The notes: generated from the letters alone by a model not told the origin. Numbered from the stretch's first letter, positions 1-5,350 are shown. The stretch is DNA of 5,401 bases from Chloroflexota bacterium (GCA_003577365.1 QEUY01000323.1:1-5401); one strand, 5' to 3'. Translations and numbers: made by a program.

Positions 1-1
1 C

Positions 2-1171
2 TGGCGGACGTTCAACGACGGCCTCCGCTACGCCAACATCTACCTGGGCGAACAGCTCATTGCGAGCCACCGCACCAGCCCGCAGGATCCGGCGCCCGCG
101 GCATGCACCGACACGCCGGACAATCCATGCACCTGCGAGAGTTCCGACGCCTGCCGTGTGGCCGACGTCAGCGAGTGCGACCTGACGAGCCGGATCTTCG
201 ACCCGGTCACCAGCACCTGCCAGCCCAAGGAGTCCCGCACGATCCACTTCCTGCACAAGGATCTGCAGGGCAGCCTGCGGGTGGCGACCGACGAGGTCGG
301 CAAGGTCTTCCAGTACATGGACTACCTGCCGACTGGTCGCCCCTGGGTCGCGGGGCAGAACACCATCAAAGACACGCCGTACCTGTTCGCCGGTGGGTGG
401 ACCGACATCACCTACAAGCTGGTGAACTTCGGCGAGCGCTGGTACGACCCGCGCGAGGAGAACTTCCTGAGCCCCGAGCCGCTGCTCGAAGAGGATCCGT
501 ACGCCGTAGTCGACGACCCGTCGCTGCTGTCGGCCTACACCTATGCGGCGTCGAATCCGCTGCGGTTCGTCGACCCCGACGGGCGGGCCCCGAGGCTGGC
601 CAGCACCGGGTTCGACCTCGGTCAGAACTATGAGAAGCACCAGTCAGGCAACATCAGCATCTCAATCTCGCAGCGGGCAAAGCGGGAGTCACCGGCGATC
701 ACCTTCGGCGGTCGCTACAGCAACGACGCAAAGGGTCAGCAACTCTCCGAGGCCTTCCAGAAACACGCCGACCGCGCCGGGCGCTTCACGACGATCTTGT
801 CGATCAGCACCGAGGACGGCGTCCGCAAGATCCGGGTGTTCGGCATCACGGCCAACAAGAAGCAGGTCGGCGACAAGGTTGCGCCCGATCCGGGTCCGGG
901 CAACACGGGAGCGGACAGCGACGACGCGCCATTGGCGCCGCCCCGTCCTGCCGGCCCCCCGCCTCAGCCCGACGCGCAGCCTGCTGCCGACCAGGGTCCA
1001 CCCAACGCCGCCGGCGTTGCTGGCGCCGACAACGGTCCTGGAGACGCTGGCGCCGCGGCGCCGCCTCCCGACGCCGGTGGCGATGGTCAGGACGCGGCGG
1101 CGCCGCCGCCGCCTCCGCCGCCTCTGCCGCCTCCGGCCTCACCCGCGGACGTCGGGCCTGACAACGGGTAG
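2..1171 (+). CDS. RHS/YD-repeat protein, C-terminal part (5' end outside window)
   Basis: The reading frame is open from the left edge to TAG at 1169-1171, giving 389 visible residues; the true start lies upstream. Visible residues 1-190 are the end of an RHS repeat-associated core: YANIYLGEQLIASH, HKDLQGSL (85-92, the H-x-D-x-x-GS motif), DYLPTGRPWV, then AGGWTD, GERWYDP and FLSPEPL, closing with NPLRFVDPDG. In this family the core builds a shell around a variable C-terminal domain, often a secreted or contact-dependent toxin. The variable part here is residues about 196-292 and matches no toxin family I recognise. It is followed by about 97 residues rich in Pro, Ala, Gly and Asp, including a run of seven prolines. 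Residues 35-73 form an insert with six cysteines inside the core. No immunity gene is evident just downstream. The RHS assignment is firm; a toxin role is inferred. Confidence 0.9.
   Translation, partial: WRTFNDGLRYANIYLGEQLIASHRTSPQDPAPAACTDTPDNPCTCESSDACRVADVSECDLTSRIFDPVTSTCQPKESRTIHFLHKDLQGSLRVATDEVGKVFQYMDYLPTGRPWVAGQNTIKDTPYLFAGGWTDITYKLVNFGERWYDPREENFLSPEPLLEEDPYAVVDDPSLLSAYTYAASNPLRFVDPDGRAPRLASTGFDLGQNYEKHQSGNISISISQRAKRESPAITFGGRYSNDAKGQQLSEAFQKHADRAGRFTTILSISTEDGVRKIRVFGITANKKQVGDKVAPDPGPGNTGADSDDAPLAPPRPAGPPPQPDAQPAADQGPPNAAGVAGADNGPGDAGAAAPPPDAGGDGQDAAAPPPPPPPLPPPASPADVGPDNG
1093..1136 (+). repeat. GCC/CCG triplet-rich low-complexity tract
   Basis: A run built almost only of GCG, GCC, CCG and CCT triplets near the 3' end of the RHS gene. 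It encodes AAAPPPPPPPLPPP. Triplet runs like this change length easily by slippage while staying in frame, so this part of the tail is probably variable between strains (inference). Confidence 0.7.
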
Positions 1172-1199
1172 CGCATCCCAGCGACTATACTGCGGTTGC

Positions 1200-1256
1200 T
1201 TTGAAAACCGGACTTTGTGACGATGCTTGCTCCTTCGAGTAATTCCGGTTTTCAAA
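1200..1256. repeat. 13-bp perfect inverted repeat with 31-nt spacer
   Basis: TTTGAAAACCGGA (1200-1212) is repeated perfectly inverted as TCCGGTTTTCAAA (1244-1256), starting 28 bases after the RHS stop codon. The 31-base spacer forms no clear hairpin. It may be a long-loop transcript structure at the end of the RHS message, the ends of a very small palindromic element, or a binding site. No T-run follows. Confidence 0.6.
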
Positions 1257-1291
1257 CAGAGCTCAGTGGCTCTCCACGATTTTCCGGGAAT

Positions 1292-1325
1292 CGCGGCGTT
1301 CGCACGCCCTCGTGCGAACGCCGCG
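1292..1325. terminator. Perfect 15-bp GC-rich hairpin, possible non-canonical bidirectional terminator
   Basis: CGCGGCGTTCGCACG (1292-1306) and CGTGCGAACGCCGCG (1311-1325) are exact inverted copies around the 4-base loop CCCT. The hairpin lies between two convergent genes, where a shared terminator is expected. Neither strand carries a T-tract after the stem, so it is not a classic intrinsic terminator. Smaller stems lie just before it: 1258-1262 with 1269-1273, and 1277-1281 with 1289-1293. A dispersed palindromic (REP-like) unit is the main alternative. Confidence 0.45.
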
Positions 1326-1402
1326 GGCATCACATCCCGCTAAAACCGGTAGAGCCAGCTCAGTATCAGCGCCTATTGGCGGGGTGAACGGCTCGGTTGA
1401 TA

Positions 1403-1558
1403 ATGGAAGATGGAATGGTCCGTGTTTGGACTGCTGAAAGGGAGTCTCTGATTAGAAACCCCCTTTCTCTGCCGCTGATTCTCATCGCGTTCTCGTTCTT
1501 CTCGTCCCTGCTTGCGGAGGACCCGCGTCTGCGGTCCAGACCCTCGACAAGTTCATAG
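1403..1558 (+). CDS. Doubtful 51-residue ORF with one hydrophobic segment
   Basis: An ATG at 1403 (or in frame at 1415, which has GGAAGA just upstream) opens 51 codons ending at TAG 1556-1558. The product has a charged N-terminus, then a hydrophobic stretch LPLILIAFSFFSSLLA resembling a membrane segment or signal peptide, then DPRLRSRPSTSS. It lies downstream of the RHS gene, where an immunity gene might be expected, and converges on hsdS. Nothing else supports it as a gene: the frame is short, no family is recognised, and the end runs into a repeat-like stretch. It may well be a chance ORF. Confidence 0.15.
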   Translation: MEDGMVRVWTAERESLIRNPLSLPLILIAFSFFSSLLAEDPRLRSRPSTSS

Positions 1559-1591
1559 GGTGGGGCGATTTTGATGAGCAGGCAACCGACT

Positions 1592-2584
1592 TTAGGCCCT
1601 CTCCAATTCCTCGGCCACGCTGCGAGACTGCTCCAGGGCTGTACGTCCCGCTTTTCGCATGAATCGGGCACGCCCACCTTTTGACTGAAGCCAATGGAGA
1701 AAGACCTGAGGTTCGAGTAGTGCCGGATCAAAGCGCAGCCTCATTACGGGTGAATCGTATACGATGAGATCGCGAGTATGCTGCAGGATAGATGCTTTTC
1801 CAAGATGCTCTTCGCTGCCGATTGCCCGCGCCAGCAATAAGTCATCTGGCTCCAGCTTGAATTTCTGAAGTTCCTGTCCAGACAGCGTTACTCTAGCACA
1901 CCGATCAAGTACAACCTCATAATCACCGATTTCGCCAACGCGAACAACAAGATAATTGCCACCTTCATGCGCAGGTGTAGGTGTACCGATTTGGGGTTTT
2001 GCCCGAAAAGTGCTACTGAGTTTTGAGACAGGCCAACTACAAGGATTGGTTAACGGATCCCCAAACATCTCCAAAAACACGGATTGCAGATAGCTCTCAC
2101 CCAACTCGAGGGCGTAGCGGCGGAGGCGGTCCGCTTTGGTGAGGATGGCGGCGATGCGCTGCTGTTCGGGGAGGGAGCGCCAAGGCAGTTTGATGTTCTC
2201 GAGATCCTCACGGGATATCGCTTCAAAGGTTGAACCCGTCCCTAGTCTCGCAAGTTGAGGTTCGTGATGTCTCAAGAAATAGAGCAAGTACCTCGAATCG
2301 ACACAATCGGACGCACGAATTGCGGCCAAACCTCGTCCAATACAAGATTTTACCTGTGCTAAATTGGTTGGACCGACCGGCGCTCGTACTGAAATGAGAA
2401 TGTCTCCAGGCTCAGAGATCTTATTAGGCGTTGAACAATATAGCCGGACTTGTGGGTGTAAATCGCCGAAGTCTGTCTTGCCCTGGAAAAATGGAAGACC
2501 TTCACCGTGGCTGTTATAACTCGTTGACGGCGGACTTTGCCCCATAATGATGGTGGCAACCTCAGGCAGAGCAATTATCTTCAT
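1592..2584 (-). CDS. hsdS: Type I restriction-modification specificity subunit HsdS, 3'-truncated
   Basis: HsdS picks the DNA target for the HsdM/HsdR complex through two target-recognition domains (TRDs) separated by conserved helices. Visible order: TRD1, residues about 1-135 (GDILISVRAPVGPTN, CIGRGLAAIR); central conserved helix about 139-178 (LPEQQRIAAILTKADRLRR, SVFLEMFGDP); TRD2 from about 184 (NYLVVRVGEIGDYEV, DDLLLARAIGSEEHLGKAS). The protein stops at residue 330 after MRKAGRTALEQSRSVAEELERA. Family members usually continue beyond this motif through the end of TRD2 and a second conserved helical region, so about 70 or more residues seem missing. I found no continuation in the other frames downstream. 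The start codon overlaps the toxin stop as ATGA, implying translational coupling. Hand counts give about 45-47% GC in sampled TRD stretches but about 71% in the central helix. Identity is firm; activity is doubtful. Confidence 0.88.
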   Translation of the reverse strand: MKIIALPEVATIIMGQSPPSTSYNSHGEGLPFFQGKTDFGDLHPQVRLYCSTPNKISEPGDILISVRAPVGPTNLAQVKSCIGRGLAAIRASDCVDSRYLLYFLRHHEPQLARLGTGSTFEAISREDLENIKLPWRSLPEQQRIAAILTKADRLRRYALELGESYLQSVFLEMFGDPLTNPCSWPVSKLSSTFRAKPQIGTPTPAHEGGNYLVVRVGEIGDYEVVLDRCARVTLSGQELQKFKLEPDDLLLARAIGSEEHLGKASILQHTRDLIVYDSPVMRLRFDPALLEPQVFLHWLQSKGGRARFMRKAGRTALEQSRSVAEELERA

Positions 2585-3015
2585 GATTCACTCAACATCT
2601 TACGAAACCACGCCAGGCAATCACCCGGCGTGCCCAACGGGAAAGGCATGGCCGCCCGCAAGGCGGCATTGTCGAGAAAGTGCTGGCGGTCGAGGGTGAC
2701 GAAGTAGTCGACTCCGGCGGCGGCCAGGACCACGGCGTCGTTGGGATAGTTGACCAGCTTTTGGCACTGTTGCACGGTGGTGATGTCGGGCGGGTCGGTG
2801 ATTTCGACGCCGGCCAAAGCGAGTGCGCCGACCAGGTCGGCCAGACGGTTGGGCGCTTTAGCGCGCAGATTGGCCTCGGACTCGGCCAGGACATCCTGGC
2901 TCACGAGCAAGTGAAGCAGCCCCTCGCCGCTGAGACGAAGCAGTTCACGAGCGCCGCCGGTGACGGAGAAGATGGCGGCAAAGAGCACGCTGCTGTCAAG
3001 AAAGAGCCGGGGCAT
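2581..3015 (-). CDS. PIN-domain ribonuclease toxin of a type II toxin-antitoxin pair
   Basis: A 144-residue protein of normal single-PIN-domain length. PIN toxins are Mg-dependent RNases that cut RNA when not held by their antitoxin. The expected acidic residues are present: D7 in LFLDSSVLF, E45 in DVLAESE, D93 in YPNDAVVLAAA and D109 in DYFVTLDRQHF, so the active site looks intact. The spacing resembles the 'putative toxin component, PIN family' proteins paired with AbrB-type antitoxins more than classical VapC. The start overlaps the 3' end of the antitoxin by 20 bp and the stop overlaps the hsdS start (ATGA), so all three genes are on one message. The upstream ribosome site is weak (GAG about 9 nt before ATG), consistent with coupled translation. 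Cellular target not predictable from sequence. Confidence 0.88.
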   Translation of the reverse strand: MPRLFLDSSVLFAAIFSVTGGARELLRLSGEGLLHLLVSQDVLAESEANLRAKAPNRLADLVGALALAGVEITDPPDITTVQQCQKLVNYPNDAVVLAAAGVDYFVTLDRQHFLDNAALRAAMPFPLGTPGDCLAWFRKMLSES

Positions 3016-3271
3016 CGGCTGGCTCGGTGGTGCGGCCTTCGCGGATGGCGCGCAGATGCAGCAACATGCTCTCCAGGCTCTCGCCCTTCGCTTCTAGTTC
3101 GTCGCGAATACCGTCGAGCAGGTCGTCCAACTTGGAGCGGCCACGGCTGAGGACAAAGGAGCCGTTGCCGAGGTCGATGACGGTGAAGACTTCGCCGCTC
3201 TTGATATTGTAGGCATCACGCAAGCTCTTGGGCAAGGTGACGACGCCGCGCTGCGCCACTTGTACGGTCAT
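2996..3271 (-). CDS. AbrB/MazE-type antitoxin (SpoVT-AbrB DNA-binding fold)
   Basis: A 91-residue protein if started at ATG 3271. The N-terminal half (TVQVAQRGVVTLPKSLRDAY, then IKSGEVFTVIDLGNGSFVLS) is a swapped-hairpin AbrB domain, which binds operator DNA. The C-terminal half is an acidic/basic helical stretch (KLDDLLDGIRDELEAKGESLESMLLHLRAIREG) expected to bind and block the toxin. I chose ATG 3271 because GGAG lies 8 nt upstream (3283-3280) and the AbrB fold starts right there. The frame is open further up to a TTG at 3337, but those 22 residues do not look like part of the domain. Probably represses its own promoter at 3365-3393. Confidence 0.87.
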   Translation of the reverse strand: MTVQVAQRGVVTLPKSLRDAYNIKSGEVFTVIDLGNGSFVLSRGRSKLDDLLDGIRDELEAKGESLESMLLHLRAIREGRTTEPADAPALS

Positions 3272-3279
3272 GGGTTGGT

Positions 3280-3283
3280 CTCC
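3280..3283 (-). promoter_or_regulatory. Ribosome binding site (GGAG) for the antitoxin
   Basis: GGAG on the minus strand with 8 nt to ATG at 3271. It decides in favour of this start over the in-frame TTG at 3337. Confidence 0.6.
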
Positions 3284-3295
3284 GAACGATAGACC

Positions 3296-3335
3296 GCGGA
3301 TTCGGCTGATGTACGCGGATAGTTTTCGGATGTAC
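3296..3335. repeat. Imperfect tandem repeat in the toxin-antitoxin leader
   Basis: Two adjacent related units on the + strand: 3296-3314 (GCGGATTCGGCTGATGTAC) and 3315-3335. Both begin GCGGAT and end with CGG, then ATGTAC. They lie between the promoter and the antitoxin start. They could be operator half-sites for the AbrB antitoxin or a local duplication. Confidence 0.4.
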
Positions 3336-3355
3336 AACGAACGTTACCTGATTTT

Positions 3356-3366
3356 CTGATCATCAG
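3356..3366. promoter_or_regulatory. Candidate operator palindrome at the toxin-antitoxin promoter
   Basis: CTGATCATCAG is a perfect 5+1+5 palindrome that overlaps the end of the -10 box and should cover the transcription start. Another CTGAT lies 8 bases away at 3348-3352. A site here would block RNA polymerase, fitting autorepression by the AbrB-type antitoxin. Binding is inferred, not shown. Confidence 0.4.
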
Positions 3367-3393
3367 TATAGCAGATTTTGGGGTCTCTTTCAA
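3365..3393 (-). promoter_or_regulatory. Sigma-70-type promoter of the antitoxin-toxin-hsdS genes
   Basis: On the minus strand: TTGAAA (3393-3388), exactly 17 bp, then TATACT (3370-3365). Each box matches the sigma-70 consensus at five of six positions. Transcription should start near 3358, leaving a leader of roughly 87 nt before ATG 3271. The -35 box overlaps the TGA (3392-3390) that would have been the original hsdM stop, so the promoter is built on the old end of hsdM. Confidence 0.7.
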
Positions 3394-3398
3394 GCAGG

Positions 3399-3412
3399 GA
3401 CGGCGGTCATGG
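3399..3412. repeat. 14-bp direct repeat, left copy (likely target-site duplication)
   Basis: GACGGCGGTCATGG is identical to 3576-3589, 177 bp away. On the minus strand this copy reads ATG ACC GCC GTC CCT GCT TGA (MTAVPA, stop), which looks like the ancestral end of hsdM. Confidence 0.75.
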
Positions 3413-3575
3413 TGCGTCCAGGATTTGGGGCAGGATTTCGCAAGACCACTGTACGTCCACAAAGACCTCCGGGAGGCGGCCGAAAGATCTCGCGAATGTC
3501 CCGAATCTCGCCGGCCACGGGGGCCCACTGGGCGCGGAGGTCTTTGTTCGGCTGCCCCTAATGTTGGACACATCC
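3413..3575. mobile_element. MITE-like non-coding insertion (163 bp) at the 3' end of hsdM
   Basis: The segment between the two 14-bp repeats has imperfect terminal inverted repeats: left TGCGTCCAGGATTTGGGGC from 3413, right end read inward from 3572 TGTGTCCAACATTAGGGGC (14 of 19 positions agree). Inside is a perfect 13-bp inverted repeat, ACAAAGACCTCCG (3459-3471) with CGGAGGTCTTTGT (3535-3547), so much of the element can fold on itself. It is too small to encode a transposase. A perfect direct repeat on both sides, shared ends and foldback structure together are the signature of a non-autonomous transposable element. The family is not recognised. The 14-bp duplication is longer than for most insertion sequences, so another duplication mechanism is possible. 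Confidence 0.65.
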
Positions 3576-5291
3576 GACGGCGGTCATGGCTTGGAGTTCA
3601 GCGATTTCCTGAGTGGTAATGCGTTCGAGTTCGAGCAGGCGGTTTAGGGTGGTCTGCGGCTGTTCGTAGAAAGCGGCATCCTGCTCCACCTGGCGATAAC
3701 GGCTGGCGGATAGGTCATAGCCATTCGCCTGGATGTCCGTTTTCTTGACCCAAAACTGGCGGCTGAGCTGGTCGATCTTCGCCTGCAAGGGAGCGATCTG
3801 CGCCTCCAACTCGGCGAGCCGGGCCTTGTCCTGGGCGAGGGCGGCGGCGACGGTCTCGTCGCCGTCGGGGGCGATGACGCTCTCGAAGGTGAGGCGGTGG
3901 ATCTCGCCCTGCATTTGGAGGCGCTGGGCTTTGAGCGGGGCGACCTGCGCCTTGAGGTCGCAGAGGCGGGCGGTGCGGGCGGCGGTGAAGGCGGGGTCGT
4001 GACGGTGCTGCCAGCAGGCCAGAATGTCGGGGATGTCGTTGGCGGCGACGGGCTGGCGTTCGTCGTCGAGGCTGAAGCCGTCGGCGGCCATGTCGTAGAA
4101 CCAGACCTCGTCCCCGGTCTGTGCGCCTTTGGTGAAGAGGAGGATGGCGATGGAGACGCCGGCGTAGGGTTTGAAGACGCCGCCGGGCATGGAGACGACG
4201 CCGTCGAGCCGGTTCTCTTCGATGATCTTTTGGCGGATGGTCTTGTGGGCGTTGCTGGAGCCAAAGAGCACGCCATCGGGCACGATGACGGCGCAGCGGC
4301 CACCCATGCCGAGGGCGCGCAGGATGAGGTGGAGAAAGAGCAGTTCGGTCTTGGTGGTGGTGCTGGGCAGGGTGGGGTTGATGTCATCCTTGTCGATAGC
4401 GCCCTTGAAGGGCGGGTTCATGAGGATGACGTCGTATTCGGCCGTCTCGTCAAAGGCCTTGCCCAGCGTGTCCATATAGTAAAAGCGCGGGGCATCGATG
4501 CCGTGGAGCATGAGGTTCATGGAGCCGATGCGGAGCATGGTCATGCCCGAATCGTTGTCGTAGCCGCGCAGCGCCTCGGTCTTGAGGTGCTCCATCTCCA
4601 GCGGCGTGAGCAGGTCGCCGACCAGGTTGTGGGGTTCGCCTTCGGCGTCGTATTCGAGAATGTCGGGCGACGTATGTTGGGCCAGGATGTGCTGGTAGGC
4701 GTTGACGGGAAAGCCGGCGGTGCCGGCAGCCAGGTCGCCGATGCGTTCGAGCGGCTTGGGGTCGACCATCTGCACCTTGAGGCGGATGATGTGGCGCGGG
4801 GTGCGAAACTGGCCGTTGCGACCGGCGGACTGCAAGAAGCTGAGCAGGTATTCGTAGAGGTCACCCTGCACATCTTGATTCTGCTGCGAGATGTGCATCT
4901 GGTCGATGAGGTTGCAGGCCTCGACCAGCAGGCTGGGTTTGTTGATCTTGCACTCGGCCGCCTGCATGTAGCGGGCAAACGAGCTTTCTCCATCGGTGCT
5001 GAGCGACCGGAATTCGGGGAAGACCTTTGTCTTCAGGTGGTCGAGAGCGGCCTGCGCCGGCGTGAGCCTGCTCCAGTAGCTCCAGCGCATCTCGGCCGGC
5101 AGCCGGGGCGTGTAGGGCTGGCCGCGGCGCTCGGCCTGTTTCTGGCGGGCGTTCTCCTGGTCGTCGAGCCGTTTGAGAAAGAGCAGGTAGGAGAGTTGCT
5201 CGATGGCGTCGAGCGGGTTGGTGAGACCGCCGGACCAGAGTTTGTCCCAGAGTTGGTCGACTTGTGATTTGAGTTTGGGGTCGGTGAGCAT
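3558..5291 (-). CDS. hsdM: Type I restriction-modification DNA methyltransferase subunit HsdM
   Basis: A 577-residue N6-adenine DNA methyltransferase that works with HsdS. Residues 1-155 are the N-terminal helical domain (WDKLWSGGL, DAIEQLSYLLFLKRLDD, GDLYEYLLS). GQFRTPR at 160-166 is the usual lead-in to the catalytic domain. Motif I (SAM binding) is DLAAGTAGF at 186-194 and motif IV (catalysis) is NPPF at 292-295, followed by KTELLFLHLILRALGMGGRCAVIVPDGVLFG. Residues about 441-512 are a likely coiled coil, then KKTDIQANGYDLSASRY at 516-532. Both catalytic motifs are intact, so it looks functional. The last five residues (GCVQH) come from an inserted element; the ancestral end was probably MTAVPA. 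The message starts near the right edge, and no strong ribosome site precedes ATG 5291. hsdS lies two genes downstream, separated by a toxin-antitoxin pair. Confidence 0.95.
   Translation of the reverse strand: MLTDPKLKSQVDQLWDKLWSGGLTNPLDAIEQLSYLLFLKRLDDQENARQKQAERRGQPYTPRLPAEMRWSYWSRLTPAQAALDHLKTKVFPEFRSLSTDGESSFARYMQAAECKINKPSLLVEACNLIDQMHISQQNQDVQGDLYEYLLSFLQSAGRNGQFRTPRHIIRLKVQMVDPKPLERIGDLAAGTAGFPVNAYQHILAQHTSPDILEYDAEGEPHNLVGDLLTPLEMEHLKTEALRGYDNDSGMTMLRIGSMNLMLHGIDAPRFYYMDTLGKAFDETAEYDVILMNPPFKGAIDKDDINPTLPSTTTKTELLFLHLILRALGMGGRCAVIVPDGVLFGSSNAHKTIRQKIIEENRLDGVVSMPGGVFKPYAGVSIAILLFTKGAQTGDEVWFYDMAADGFSLDDERQPVAANDIPDILACWQHRHDPAFTAARTARLCDLKAQVAPLKAQRLQMQGEIHRLTFESVIAPDGDETVAAALAQDKARLAELEAQIAPLQAKIDQLSRQFWVKKTDIQANGYDLSASRYRQVEQDAAFYEQPQTTLNRLLELERITTQEIAELQAMTAVGCVQH
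3576..3589. repeat. 14-bp direct repeat, right copy (inside hsdM)
   Basis: GACGGCGGTCATGG, identical to 3399-3412. It encodes MTAV near the end of HsdM and directly borders the inserted segment. Confidence 0.75.
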
Positions 5292-5350
5292 GGTTGTCAG
5301 TGATTAGGTTCTGTTGACATTTGTCTAGCAGTGCATGACTCGGCTGGGGT
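5292..5350 (-). other. hsdM upstream region without a clear promoter
   Basis: These 59 bases should hold the hsdM leader. The best minus-strand match is TAGACA (5327-5322), 15 bp, TAATCA (5306-5301): a poor -10, short spacer and almost no leader. I do not call a promoter. hsdM may be transcribed from beyond the window, for example from an upstream hsdR. Confidence 0.3.

Larger units (their letters stand above)
1172..1591. other. Intergenic region between convergent RHS and hsdS genes
   Basis: About 420 bases separate the RHS stop from the hsdS stop. The left third is full of inverted repeats (1200-1325). Positions 1326-1402 show nothing I can assign. 1403-1558 carries a doubtful short ORF. 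Positions 1540-1561 hold a small ACCCT/AGGGT inverted repeat around CGACAAGTTCAT. I see no tRNA, rRNA or recognisable gene fragment, and no T-rich tract that would make a standard terminator for either neighbour. Confidence 0.6.

Noticed and set aside
1158..1191. Possible + strand promoter CTGACA ... TATACT
   Set aside because: The -10-like TATACT (1186-1191) is good, but the only -35-like box is 22 bp away and no credible gene follows.
846..1333. Minus-strand open frames over the RHS tail and the gap after it
   Set aside because: They are Arg/Ala-rich antisense readings of the proline-rich tail, with no domain or ribosome site.
1342..1375. tRNA-like words GGTAGAGC and AGCTCAGT
   Set aside because: They are in the wrong order for a D-arm, and there is no T-arm or acceptor stem around them.
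3268..3573. Minus-strand frame of 101 codons through the inserted element and toxin-antitoxin leader
   Set aside because: It is Arg/Pro/Ser-rich, matches no family, crosses the element boundary and promoter, and overlaps the better-supported hsdM end.
3897..5267. Long + strand open frame of 456 codons opposite hsdM
   Set aside because: It mirrors hsdM, whose protein shows clear methyltransferase motifs. The + strand product is a Val/Gly/Glu/Asp-rich sequence with no recognisable domain, as expected from the antisense of a GC-rich gene.
5314..5342. + strand TTGACA resembling a -35 box
   Set aside because: No -10 box at 16-18 bp, and it points into the repeat array at the window edge.
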